From Lingula anatina (Eukaryota; Brachiopoda; Lingulata; Lingulida; Lingulidae), in the NCBI RefSeq assembly GCF_001039355.2, contig NW_019775292.1, positions 244,331 through 308,330 on the forward strand: DNA of 64,000 bases. Direction: 5' to 3'. The position numbers and the translations under genes were made by a program. This document shows, piece by piece, positions 50,401 to 62,413 of this stretch. Position 1 is the stretch's first letter. Each line of letters starts with the position of its first letter. The notes beneath the pieces were generated by a model. It was not told where the DNA came from. It was given only the letters and a program-made list of their open reading frames with translations, and did not search any database.

Positions 50401-52681
50401 TTGGAGCTAGAAGCAGGATGTATTCTGCTGAAAAAAAAATTCCCACATTTTTTTTCAATGAACTATTATTTTTTTGCTTACCATCCTGATCATAAATATT
50501 AAACCAGGCAGTGAAATAGTGGAATTTGATAGAGCATGGAATTATGGTACTCAGAAAGCCTGGTGGAAATATTATTATATGCTGTTTTCTTTGAGATTAG
50601 AGTCTTGGGGCAGTTGAAATTGAGCCTTCACATTTTACCCTGAGCTCCTTTTTTTCTAGCATGGTGTATTACTTTTTATGTGATATTTTGTGTATTCCAA
50701 CTTACATCGTTCTAGGTCATACATAGCCATCTGTCAGGCACCTTAGCCTAGTAACTGCCAAACACTGTGCCTCTTTTTCTTGAAATTTATTTGACGCTAT
50801 TTTATATGGTAAAAATGTGGGCCAGCTAGGTTCAACATAAAGTATAAAGAAGTTAAACACTGTCCAAATAATCTAAGTCCCATCTGTTCAATTTTTTTAT
50901 GGTTCATTTCTTTTGTGGTTGTGCTGTTATGGTTATATAAATAGCTTAGTTGTGAATGTCTCAACAAAAGATGTAAATAAGCTTACTGAATACGGAAAGG
51001 ATAGATCATGCTGGTTAGACGTGACATTTCTTGTTGTGTTTGAAGTGGCTTTCATCATTGCTGGAGCTTTTAAATTAGAATATAGTAATATTTTACTCAA
51101 CAATTTCAGACAAAATATATCGGGTTATTTTTTGTCTAAATAAAAGCAAAGTATTGTAATTATAGTACCTGAACATAATATAAAAGCTGATTCACTTGTG
51201 AAAAGTGAGTCAAGTGCTTGTCAGTAGGTATATTTTTGTTGTCTCTAAAAATGATGAATATTGAAAAAAAAAAAAAAAAAAAAAAAAAAAAACAGACACA
51301 CAGTGTACATTGAGCCCCATAACTTGTTGCAGTCACAATTTATAGCTTTCATCTGAGGGGAAATGTGTCTGCCTGTCTGATGACTTATTGATTTTCCAGT
51401 TTCTCAGCTCATTTCCTTTCTTCTCTGGCCAATATGTGCTTATCGTTAGGGATTGAGGGGAAAACAAAAGCAGACTGGCAGTTTGCAATATTTATGAAAA
51501 GCTACCTAAAATGTTATAATATAAAGTTATGTTCAGTCTAGGAGAAAAAAACTTTTTTATCGTCCATTTTGGTACAGTGCAACATCAATTACACAAAGAA
51601 AAAAAAAGACATAAAAAGATGGCTTAGCATGCATGTTTGAGTATAATACAAATTAAATGAAAAGATTAGATAGAACACAGATTTGTTGTGCAATATGCAC
51701 ATGGTCCTAGCTCAGAGGGCATGTACAGTATATGAGAGACAAGAAGAAGAGTGGATAAACTTACTAACACACTGGCCAGTCATAAAAAATAATCTCTATG
51801 TCTGAAGATTTTTTTCTTCATTTTCAGGTGGATATTGCTGTGTTTTAAGAGAGAGTTTCCAGAGGCAGATGCTCTGAGGATCTGGGAGGCTTGCTGGGCC
51901 CACTACCAGACAGATTATTTCCACCTGTTTATCTGTGTGGCTATTATAGCAGTCTATGGAGCAGATGTGGTAGAGCAGAAGCTGCCAGCAGACGAGATGT
52001 TACTTCACTTCAGCAGCCTGGCCATGCACATGAGAGGAAATGTCATACTTCGCAAGGTATGGCGGAGACAGCGTACTGCATGGTTACCAGCTTTATAAAT
52101 TCATGTGCATTCATCAAAATCTTCCCTATCTGTTCCCATTGTTTTAGATGTTATTTTATTGTTTATACCATTCTAACAAATAGAAATTACACATTTTGAG
52201 AACTGCAGTGTTGACAGCCATTGTGTGGATTTTGCCTAAGTTTATGTAGAAAGTGGGTCTTGTTTTGATTGATTACACTGGGGATGTTTTTTCGTTTGTT
52301 ATTCAGAACCAGAGAAAACACCCTGTGATAGTATAACCTTTTTGTTGATGATTTAGCTTGCCATTTTTGTTTGGCTTGAGAAGATTGTTTGTGGGTTTAG
52401 CTATTTTTCTTTTTTTTTTCATGAGAATACTTTGCCTTGTTCATAACAAGGAGATAAAAAAAACCATTCTGTTCTAAACCCAAAAACTTTCATGTCAGTT
52501 GAACTTTTTTATCTTTCAGGCACGTGGTTTGTTGCATCAGTTCCGTGCACTCCCGAAGATCCCGTGCACTCTCCATGGTCTGTGTAGTCTGTGCGGTCCT
52601 GGGATGTGGGACAGCGGACATGTCCCAACAGTGGAGTGCACTGGTAACCATGGAGACAACATTTGTCCTCACAACACTTAA
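38445..52681 (+). CDS. TBC1D16: TBC1D16, TBC-domain Rab GTPase-activating protein
   Basis: Rab GAP (Rab4A in vertebrates) acting on endosomal recycling. Exons: 38445-38690 (exon begins 38422), 41189-42464, 42873-43045, 43840-44010, 44550-44698, 44886-45020, 45525-45711, 46079-46173, 51828-52056 and 52520-52681 (stop TAA). Phases agree: 2,823 nt, 940 aa against 767 in human. The N-terminus has DGEIIYCKNNVCVHPP and TLILTWIPNS, both conserved in human TBC1D16. The excess length is the 425-codon second exon, mostly Ser/Glu-rich and probably disordered. QMRSLRLFYNEDTCTSGQF starts the conserved second half. The TBC domain (about residues 623-880) has both catalytic fingers: Arg697 in DVVR and Gln734 in GYTQGMSDL. 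FKREFPEADALRIWEACWAH and GMWDSGHVPTVECTG finish the match. The start is chosen at 38445; Met18 (TMAFSSLFRKASS) aligns better with the human N-terminus and is an alternative. Confidence 0.95.
38691..41188 (+). other. TBC1D16 intron
   Basis: Besides the palindrome at 39050-39716 it contains a (GA)n run near 39989-40010. No other structure is supported. Confidence 0.7.
39050..39716. repeat. Long imperfect palindrome (fold-back element) in a TBC1D16 intron
   Basis: Left arm (about 39050-39340) and right arm (about 39430-39716) are reverse complements with many mismatches and a centre near 39383. Matching blocks include AATGTATTACCA / TGGTAATACATT, the region around 39100-39125 against 39638-39660, and AAATCAGCATG against the segment near 39530. 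No ORF. Possibly a long-TIR MITE or two diverged elements in opposite orientation. Confidence 0.7.
43220..43523. repeat. Interspersed repeat copy 2, in a TBC1D16 intron
   Basis: Diverged copy of 9706-10020 in the same orientation, with a short internal deletion near 43440. The 26-bp palindrome is intact at 43365-43390. Confidence 0.75.
44081..44135. repeat. Poly-T followed by (GTA)n microsatellite
   Basis: T run followed by a trinucleotide tract in the TBC1D16 intron after exon 43840-44010. Confidence 0.9.
46463..46581. repeat. Near-perfect hairpin, 57-bp arms and 5-base loop
   Basis: Arm 46463-46519 and arm 46525-46581 are reverse complements with one mismatch and a loop GCATT (46520-46524). 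It lies in the TBC1D16 intron, between that gene's exon at 46173 and the 3' end of the nested GPCR. No recognisable miRNA seed family; it could be a recent fold-back insertion, an hpRNA source or a sequencing/assembly fold-back. Confidence 0.9.
46671..46682 (-). terminator. Candidate polyadenylation signals of the nested GPCR
   Basis: Two successive TTTATT hexamers (46671-46676 and 46677-46682) read AATAAA on the minus strand, about 300 bases past the GPCR stop. Confidence 0.4.
46981..48480 (-). CDS. Orphan rhodopsin-like (class A) GPCR nested in a TBC1D16 intron
   Basis: Seven-transmembrane receptor at the cell surface, 383 aa from two coding exons: 48480-47560 and 47211-46981 (stop TGA). 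Visible landmarks: N-glycosylation sequon at N19; GN in TM1 (N70, 1.50); LAVAD in TM2 (D98, 2.50); C125 (3.25) and ECL2 C201 for the disulfide; W177; P226 (5.50); CWTP at 280-283 in TM6; NPIIY at 319-323 in TM7, followed by a helix-8-like segment. The DRY motif is FKY (149-151). Counting from C125, position 3.32 is Val, so the amine-binding Asp is missing. A 5' non-coding exon may end at an acceptor near 48693. Ligand unknown; overall closest in look to amine-like orphans, but I do not assign a family. Confidence 0.9.
48693..51827 (+). other. Remainder of the large TBC1D16 intron
   Basis: AT-rich and no supported exon on either strand, although promoter and 5' exons of the nested GPCR may lie here. 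It has a G10/T12 tract near 49601-49625 and a poly-A of about 29 near 51264-51292. Confidence 0.5.
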
Positions 52682-55075
52682 AAAATGGAGCAAGATTGTC
52701 AGGAGAATTAATAAAACTCTCTGGTTGAAGAAGTGCATGTACTGAATGATTAGGTAAAACGTTTTGGTAAAAGGTGTATCAGAACCTACTTAATTTTTTT
52801 TTTTTTTTTTGTTAGCTGTGTAAAGTGTGAGGTGACACAATTTTTACCAGTTTGTCTTTGCTAGCTCATGTTTTAGTGGACTTTATTTAATTTAAAATTT
52901 CTTTGTGATACTTGACTCTCCAGACTCCATTGGTTTTGTATGCACTGCATAAAATAATAAAGATAGGACGTATTGTGGGTGCATAGGGCAAGGAATATAG
53001 CGAAGGTGCGTTTTATGGCAAATTTTGTTTAAAAAATGGAAAGTGGAAGATGAAAGTCCAGATGCTTGTTAAGAGTAAGGTTTGATATCAATAATGGAGG
53101 GATGTTACTCTCATCCTTTGCCTACTTTGAAGAGTTGTTGTTGGCTATTTTATGGTAATCTTACTCTTCCAAGAGATCAAGATTAAGAAACAAATCTATT
53201 TTACACATAAAAGTATGTGAATGTTTTAAATGTTTGTATTTGTTTACATTTATTCTTTTTACTAAAAGAAATAATCATTAGATTTTGCAAAAGTCCCTTG
53301 CTGGTTATTCAGCTTAAAATGTTTGTATAATGTTTGTGGCTCTTTTTTTCCCTTAATGACTGACCATGCAAAATATTTCTCTTATTTAAGTTAACAAATA
53401 TACCATTGATCTTTTGTCATTCAGTGTTTGATAAAACTTTTTTCTTTACGATTTATAAAGTTTAGATTAATTATTTATTTTTCTTATTGGCATTTATTTA
53501 TTTATTTGTTGTGTGATTAAAGAGTTGTTCCAGCTACACAAAAAAAGAAAAAGTTTTTAACTGTTATATAAAATCCCCTCTTCCTAAGTCATTGTTAGCT
53601 TATCTTTCCATCTTTGGACTCAGTTGGTCAAGGAGAATAAACATATCACATTAAATTCAAGACACATATATATATATTGAAGAAGCTCTTTTTGCAGTAC
53701 ATGTCATATTAATATCTTACAAAAAAAACTTCAAAAATTCCAGGGAGTTAATTTTGTATTCTTCGTCTATTTTTTGCTTAAGGTGTTGGCTATCTTGGTA
53801 AGTTTTCAGTCGAAAAGTCACAATGGATCATTTAATCTGAATTTGGTTATTTTATCTTTATTATGGCAAAATGTTGAATGAGCAACATGTGATGAAGTTA
53901 CTTAGTAAATCTGTATTGGATTTTAAGAAGAATGAAGATAAATTGATTTATATTGTAAATAAGCATTAAGATTATTATGATGCTATTTCTGTATAGAAAG
54001 CTTGTTAATCAAAAAGAATCTCAGTATAGGTTTACTGATATATATTTCAATTTCATGATTTATATTTGAGATCTACAGAGTTTGCAAAGCTATGATGAAG
54101 TGCAATAGATTTAAATCCAGTTAAATTTTGTCTTAAAAATGTGGGCAGGTTGATTGGTGTTGTGATTTAGAAATAAATATTCAGGCAATGAAGATGGTTT
54201 GTTTAAAATGGGGTTACTGCCAAAGGTTTTTCATTGCTTTTTCCTGTTTAAAGACTTTGATAGAACAGTTTTAATACACATGCTCTTTTACATTTGGCTT
54301 ATTAAAAAAGCAGTGGATATCTGTTAGAATGAAATACTTGGACATACCACAAAAATGAAATCCCCTCAGCGATTAGGTTTGGTCTGCCACCAAACGGACA
54401 TCAAGGGATAATTTTGTAAAAAAAAAAAAAAAGGGGGGGGGGTTTGTTACTCTCTACCAAAGGTTTTCCCTGCCTGTTTACAAGTTGTATATTTAGAAAT
54501 ATCCAGAGAAGACCTCTGGCAGAAGGAAGGGAAATTCAGGTATATTCAAAGCGACCCTTGGTTAAAGGTTCACTCCATGAGGTTTACCTGCCAACATGGA
54601 TCCTCCTGGGAAAATGAGCAATTTCTTATTTATCTATCCCTCTCTACACTTGGATTCAACCTTGGATAAAATTTATAAAGTTTGATCTAAGCTTAAAATG
54701 ATTGGCCAGTGTACTTGGCTGTCCTGTCAATCCTGGCATTCAGGTAGGCAGCAGGAGAGGCATGTTTTAAGACCTGTTGTTTTGATCTTAAATGTTTACA
54801 GTACATAATTGTATTTAAAAGTTGTTGATCTATTTTGGACATGGATAAATAAAGATAGAACAATAGATATTGGGGAGGCACAGAATGAATTGAGCATTAA
54901 GTCATAATATAATTTGGCAATACAAAGTACTTTTAAGTACTTTTAGAAACGTTAAAAACCATTGGGTAAATTAAGTTTTGAGGGTTTCTTTGAAACATGA
55001 CCATTTTAAGGGGGAAAATGCTGCTTTGCAACTAACATCTATCACTAAATAAAGAAATGAATACTAAAAAAGGCA
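52682..55075 (+). other. TBC1D16: TBC1D16 3'UTR and downstream (inferred)
   Basis: No ORF. AATAAA hexamers at 52956-52961, 54848-54853 and 55048-55053 give several possible ends. The last lies about 50 bases from the facing signal of the Shisa gene. Confidence 0.4.
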
Positions 55076-55099
55076 AATAGATTTTTGAGAAGTGACAAA

Positions 55100-55105
55100 T
55101 TTATT
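55100..55105 (-). terminator. Candidate polyadenylation signal of the Shisa-like gene
   Basis: TTTATT on the plus strand (AATAAA on minus), about 1.36 kb after the stop; other minus-strand signals could be used. Confidence 0.35.
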
Positions 55106-56460
55106 TGATTCATACAGAGATCTCTTAATAACAGTGATTTCATACAAACACAATGTTAGAAATTGGTATATTTTCAAATTTAAATTCATTTTCAATAGAA
55201 ATATGCTCAAAATAACTGCAAAGGTGCAAGGTGTTAAAAGGTACATCTGAAAATAAGTACTCCTGATTACAACCATACATATAGGTTAAAAAAAAGAAGA
55301 AATACAATTTTAAAATACTGTTCAATAATACCAAAGATATATACGAAGTAAGCTTCAGCAAAGTTGCCAATGCAAACAGTGCTTATATTAAAAGTCATAC
55401 TTTAAAATACTTTACAGATGCAGACAAAAAGGCAAATAAAACAAAACAAAATTAAAATAAATAAATGTACAAAAGGATGTTAACACTTTTCCAAATATAC
55501 ATATAAATATATATAGTAAACATTTTCCTAGTGCATATTAAAAGTTATCAAATATGAGTAGGGCAGCTTCACAGATCAGTAATCTATTTTCTCCTCCCTT
55601 ATCTCTCTCTCTCTCTCTCCACCAAAATATATTAAAGTAAATGTGAGAACTTCTGTAACCAACCACAAAACTAACTGTGTAACATATAGGTTGTTCAGTT
55701 TTTGAGTATTTGTAGTTGGCATCCCATGGTTCAGTCTATTACAGTTACAGGCTATCAACTATTGTAATGAAGGCACTATAGTTGTTGAGGAGTAAAGTAA
55801 TTAATATTCCAACAGTCACTGATTGTTTAGAACCTTTTAGCAGTATATATTCACACAACACAAAAATATGGCTCACATGACAACACACATTCTATTTCTG
55901 TCACCACAAGTCAATGATACACACATTTGTAGACAATACTTCACATCAAAATCTTGAATATATATATAATATATATCTAGCATACAACACATCCAACATT
56001 CACAGAACGAAGAATGGAACAGTTCCACAGAATTCCATTCAAATGTTATATATGTCCTTATAATATATAATATACGAATATGAACAAAAAATGCATATAC
56101 TAAGTATGGTAGCAAAAGATTCCTGATAATATGTTCCCCCATTCTGGTGTATACCTCATTTAATAGAAGGAGAATTGCTTTCCAGTTAAAATACCAACAC
56201 AGCTATCACAGTATTAGAATATCACATATTGAACCTAACAATATTTTAAAATGAAAAAAAAATGGACAGCATCAAAAATAATGCTTTTATATCTGGAATG
56301 TTTCATAACCTAAAATGGACAGAGATGTATAAAATCTCACAATATATAAAAAGACTTGTTATGATTTTTTTCATAAGCTTCAGTTATCTTCATGTTGACC
56401 TTGGGTGTTCCTTTACAAGAGTTCCAGGTCAACCAGTAACCTTTGATCTTTTTGCATAGA

Positions 56461-59400
56461 TCACGAATAAGCAGGTGGAGGAGGTGCATAGGCTGGATCT
56501 GAAACAATGAAACCCGATGTCACAAATGTCAAAGGCACAAAGGTTAAACTGTACCGAATTTTTCTAACCAGTTACTCTTTGAAATGACTTTTCTCCAGTA
56601 ATCCAAAAATGGAAAAGGAATAAAAACTTGTTTAAGAAGTACTTTTACCATGTCCATCATCAGTTACTCATAATCAATTACTCATTATTAGTACTTGCAA
56701 AAATGTCTGTTTTGTCATCAAGCTCAGAGATACCTTCTGTTTTTAGTCAAAGTAAAATGACTATTGCCAGTCAAAGTGAAGAGTTAACTGACTGCATCAA
56801 GTCACATGTAACTGTCTTCACGTACCATTATTAGCTTGGCTGTAACCAGGAGGAGGCGGCTGTGTGCTGGAGTAGCCTGGGTCCACTGGTGCTGCCAGGC
56901 CTTGCTTCTGTTCTGTGGGAGGGTAGGCAGGGTCTAAACACACAGACAAGGCAAATATGATAGGTAACAGGCCTAAATGTGCAAAGGTTACCGAAAACAG
57001 CAACAGTCATGGTCAAGACAATCAAAAATTGTTCGTGTGGCATGTGTGGCACAGTTTAAAAGCTTCAAAAATGAACTAAGAAGCCTTAAGATAGTTTGCA
57101 AAACAATACATATTTAAATTAGCCGAGACCCATTTCAAAATTGTTAAGAGATTATCAACATGTAACAAGTTATCATGTTACTGATGTAATCAATGAGAAC
57201 TAGGTTGCATTAATGATTACATTCCAGGTGCTTTTATCACCATGTTTCTGAAGAACCCAAACTAGCTGAATGTTTTCCTAAAATACTCTTTTCCATTTGT
57301 AAAATTTGGTGCTTCCTTACAGGTGAAATGTCTTGTCAACCCGTGAATACAGTAAGGCCCTTTTTTCATTGAGTGGTACCTTAACAAGGACCAATCCTTT
57401 AACGATGTGAAAAAGGTCTTAGGCCACATTCATAAAAGCAGACTAACAGATGTGTGGATCAAATATGGCCAACAGGCAATCCACCTGAATGCTTGTTGCA
57501 TAATTCTCGCAGGGAATTATTCAGTGGGGAATAAAGCGATAAGCCTTTTAGTTGGTCACCATATTTGATCAGTGAATACCTTAGTACACTGATAGAGAAC
57601 ACTAGCATACCATTATATGTGTAGCCAGTAGGCTGCTGAGAGCCAGAGTAGAACATGTAGCTGGACTGAGCCTTCTGGTCTGGTGGAGGAGGGGGAGGAC
57701 CACTGTAGCTTGCAAACTGGTGAGGATTGGAGTAGTTTGTGTTGAAGTGAGATGGTCTTCCCGAGCGTTCTGTCATAGATATCTCACTTCTATAAGTTCT
57801 TCCTTAAATTTAATACCATAGTTCAGTTGAGGTGATGAACATAACCATATTTTAAGTAAAAACCTGGGGCACATTTGGAACTAGACAACCACACATATCA
57901 TACACTTTTTTGAATTTTGAACCTGCCACAAAAGTTTTTTAACAATATCTAAAAATATTAACATATCAATTGATTAACATGACAAAATGTAGATCCATGC
58001 AAGTAACCATAAGCTAATCTGGCATAATTCTGTATATAACAAGAAAACCACAGTTAGCTACTTTTATAATCATATTAGTCACCCAGTGACAGTAAATCTG
58101 ATTTCATAAATCTATACACTAATATGTAAATATTACAGGAAAATACATGTAGCTCTCTCATACTACACATCCATATTAATAAAATATGACAATTTCTTTA
58201 CTGGTTAGCAATGACAGAACAGAAGACACTTTCTGCTAAATTTTGTTGCTACTTTAACTTACTAGCATCTTACATGCTGATAGATACATTGAAATCTCAG
58301 TTTATTGTCAGTAATATTATGATATCATTTATTACTATTATTCATGCCATGATAAGCAAACTTTCACATTTTACCTGCCAATATCTCAAACACTTAAAAT
58401 TTATTTTTCTAGGCTGCAAAATTAGGGCTTTATGGATACAGAAGGTTCCAAAATACTTACTTCTGATATTGCTTGAAGATGAAACTTTCATTTTCTTCAC
58501 TTTACACATCCTCACCAGTATGACGATGACCACAATGACGAGTGTTGCAGCAATGATGGCCCCAAACACCACGCCCACAATATTCCCAGTGCTAAAATCA
58601 ATACAGTAATGGTCCAGACATAAAGAAAATAACACTTATTATTTGAGACATTCACATTATAAATATGAAAATGTGACACATAAGCTCTTAAATCAATCAG
58701 TGACTTAAGGGGGGGGGGGGGGAATAGCAAAATGGATAAAATCATAGAAACAACGCCCTATTGTTAAGTTGTTAAAAAAAATAAATTATACTTCCCAAAA
58801 GACCAACTAAATACAAAGATTAAGTGCAGTGTCCAATGGGTGACGCTGTACTATTTTGGAGAGAAAAGAATTTTTTATTTGTTTTTTGGACCAATATCAG
58901 TGATTCAAACGGCATTGCAAGCTAAGTGAAAGCACTTAACCACAGGATACCAGGGAATACTATTTAACTATTTCATTCTGATTTTATCATCTTTAACTTC
59001 AAATTACCCCTTATTTCAATGGGTTATTAGCTTCAAAACGATAACTTTCAAACAATTTTGCTTAGACAGTGAAATAAACTTGAAACCGATTCACCTGTCA
59101 TTCTGGAAAGCTGTTAAAATGACCAAAAAAAGGTTCACAGACATGTTAACAGAAATTATTAGTCAATTATGTAGCTGGGAAATTCACCTGCTATCGGTAA
59201 TATGATCAGACAGAACCATTGCCAATTGTCAAAATATTGTTTGGATGCTCTGAAATGCCTGAAAATTGTGTTTTTGTAACATTTTCTGATCACACATTTG
59301 ACTTGTGAGTAATATCATTCAATTCAAGTATGTTAACAAGTAGACCAAATGACCAATACTGACCAATAATGAAAATCCAATGTCCTAAACAGTCACTTTC

Positions 59401-61743
59401 ATATTTCAACAATAAAAATTTTGCGAGTTTTGAGAGATCTAAAAAAAGTTAAACTTTTGAATCTCAGCTCAACTTCTTACTTGTCATTCCACCTGCAACA
59501 GTATTCAGAGTTTTCTTCTCCACAACACGAAGTAAAGTCTGCAGGTTCAAATGACAAAGGACATGTGAACAGACCCATGTAGGAGCCATTACTGTTGGCT
59601 TCATAGTTCTTACATACACCGGCAGCTAGAAGGAGAAAAATCACAATTTGGTATATTATCAACAAAATACAATAGATTTTTCTCATCCTCATCAACAAGT
59701 TTTACTGATATTGTGTTTGTAGTATACTGGTCACTTGAGGTGATATGTGATTGGGGTATGAGTGCACAGATGAAACAGTTACTTGAATATGAATGCAAGC
59801 AAGTTAAACCCCAGAAGATGTTACCAGGCTTTTTTTTTTAGTCAGAAACTTAATTTTTTAGACCCCTAAAACCTGTGAATTACACAGTCTGTTCATCTAT
59901 AAATATGATAATAATTATCAAGTCATAGCATTTTATCACTTCTATGCATTTACCTAAAGAAGAATAGTAAGAAAAGTGCACTGACAGTCCTTGTACTGGA
60001 CATTTCAGAGTCACACTGTTTGGTTAAAAAATCTTTTACAAAATCTGCAGTTCACCAACTCACTTGAGGAAGTTAAAGATGTTGACCTGGAGTATGCAGC
60101 ACTGTGGTAGAAGTAAAGGTTGTGGTAGTAGTAGTACAGGTAGGTGGGTGCCCAGTAGGTGTAAGCTCTGGTGTACCTCACAGCCACATAAGACCTATAG
60201 GAATAGCTGCTGTAATAACTTCTGTAAGAAGAACTCCTGTAGGATGCTCTGTAAGAACTGAAATAGAATATCTTGATGTCATACAAAAGTGTGAAATTAG
60301 TAAGTGGCATATGTGGTTCTTTACTTTATTAATTAATCTATGAGACAGAAATTTCAAACTGGAAAGGGAGGTTTCTGAGAAGCAGTTCCAGATATAAACT
60401 TAAATATCACATATTTTCATCTATGTTTACCCTTAAGTAGGGTTATATTGTGTGCTAAATGAGCACAGTTTTGTTTGTGACTCATTTGTAAATCTATACT
60501 TTTTCACAAAACAAATCATTACAAAACTGCATATTGTTTGAAAAACGTGTGTGGAACTCCACATATGTCCCAATGAAACATAAAACACCAAATTCAATAC
60601 GATACACTGCGTATCAATGGTCATTTGTAAGAGGATTGCAGATGATTCCGAAAGTATGAGTAAAAAACAAACCTTCCACCACCTCTTCTAGCTTCTGTGT
60701 CTGAAATAACCAACATTTTCATTGGTTAACATGTTACAGAAAAATTATGATGCTCTAGACTTGATATTCAAAAAAGCAATACATCTTCTTATTCAGTTAA
60801 GAATTCCACTAGCTATATCAGGTATGATTTTTACTTAAATTGACCTTAATATTTATAGACTTGACATTTAATATGGAATATTTTTTCCAAATCTTTCTTC
60901 TTTTATTTTTTTCCTTCTTTTCTGGCATATAATGAAAACAAGGATTTAAATCTTATTTTAATACTTTTAATAATCTGTTCAGTATAAGATTTGTTGTAGG
61001 ACCAGTAAGCCACTGGTTCGGCAAGTACTGGCTACCTGCAGATTGTACATAGGCTTCAAATCTGACAATCTCAATGGCCATGGTAATTGCTGGGTCTGAA
61101 AGTAATCTGCAAATACGGGTGCTCTGCACGGACAGATATTTTCATCTTGTGAAGTGAAGTGAAAATTTTCCTGAGGTGCCCTCTAGCAAATGGGAGCAAT
61201 TGGATTCTAGGATATTCCTGTATTTGATCTGGTTCAGGTTTTATTTGATGAGATAGGAACAGCCTGACTAGCAAAAGAGCCTGGACAAGCAAACCTGAGA
61301 CAACGCATAACCTTAAATAGAACGCGCTGACGGTCTCACAATGGGTCAGACCTGGTACGACCTACTACTACTAAGTACTTTTATTTTACTTCAAATTTGC
61401 ACTTTAAGGTTCTATTTCTATTAATTGCAAAACTGAACTAGTACATTCGGTCTTCTATTTTTGTCTTTTGTGACAGGACAAGACCTTGCGCGGCCTTTTG
61501 TTACAACCTAGGTTAGCCATATTTGCGAGATTGACAGATTATATTACATGAAAACTAGACTACTTCAACTCTCGTCATGAAAAAGAACGCTTTAAAACCC
61601 GTGACTGGTTCAATTGCCAACATATTTCGGTACACTACAAAATGAAAAATAGTATGATATATTATTGATAAAAAAATCTACTTACCGAAGACACACACAA
61701 GCAAAATTGTCAACAAGATACCCGTTCTAAGACTTCCCATCAT
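56461..61743 (-). CDS. Shisa-family single-pass membrane protein with Tyr/Ser-rich ectodomain
   Basis: Type I membrane protein of the Shisa superfamily; characterised members act in the secretory pathway or as receptor-trafficking adaptors, but the role here is unknown. Exons in transcript order: 61743-61686, 60700-60673, 60257-60064, 59625-59481, 58591-58461, 57802-57611, 56933-56826 and 56498-56461 (stop TGA). Phases agree: 894 nt, 297 aa. Order: hydrophobic signal peptide (about 1-19); RRGGG linker; about 65 residues with roughly 19 Tyr plus many Ser and Arg; the Shisa six-Cys module (C98, C115, C127-C128, C136-C137, with FTCP, TSCCG and YCC); TM about 146-168; Lys-rich juxtamembrane segment; Pro/Tyr/Gln-rich tail with PPGY and a terminal PPAY, the WW-domain ligands typical of the family. 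The acceptor of exon 57802 has a weak pyrimidine tract but is the only one that fits the phase. Confidence 0.88.
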
Positions 61744-61761
61744 GGCAGTTTGCTTACAGAA

Positions 61762-61769
61762 TGACGTCA
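61762..61769. promoter_or_regulatory. Consensus CRE (TGACGTCA) upstream of the Shisa-like ATG
   Basis: Full palindromic ATF/CREB site 19 bases upstream of the first ATG, and so at or near the transcription start. Confidence 0.5.
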
Positions 61770-62136
61770 CATCGCCAAGTGCTATGGGTGAAATAATAAC
61801 ACCGATACACTTACAGGATGAGCCTTGAGGAAACCAATGGGTGTAATGGGAGCACAGGAGTAATAGGGATGTGCAAGGTTTACAGTTATTGCAGATGTAT
61901 TCATGTTCATTATCATTTTTACTTGTTCTTGTTTAGGCTTTTTAAAATTCTCCTTTAGTAAGAAAGTATAAATACTAATACATTATTTCAGAAATGCTGT
62001 GACATTTTATAATGTTATTGTAAAATAAAGCACATATTCCAACTTTAATACATAGAGAAGAGAATCCGAATGTGTTTCTTATCTTTTGATGTCTTTCGAT
62101 GAAGATAATAATGCAACTGATAATATATTGAACTGA
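61770..62136. other. Intergenic stretch between PIGX (3') and the Shisa-like gene (5')
   Basis: Both neighbours are on the minus strand. No supported gene; it would contain the Shisa promoter on its left side. Confidence 0.5.
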
Positions 62137-62142
62137 TTTATT
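62137..62142 (-). terminator. Candidate polyadenylation signal of PIGX
   Basis: TTTATT on plus (AATAAA on minus), about 270 bases after the PIGX stop. Confidence 0.4.
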
Positions 62143-62413
62143 TACAACAGATGAGATATATTTTGACAGGGTTTGTTTCAAATCACCATAAATTAATGTA
62201 TAACCACATTTAGGAAATACATTCTTGACGATAACAAAAGGTGTAATTTTGCTTAGTTATAATGGACACCTTTTGTGAAAGCAATATTTCAGTTCAGGGC
62301 ATTTTTGCTATTCAATTCAATGTACACAAAGCTATTGATTCTCAGTTCAGGTGTAATTGTCTCCATGGGAAATCCAAATACTGTTATCATCAATGTTAAA
62401 ATATTTCTCCACT

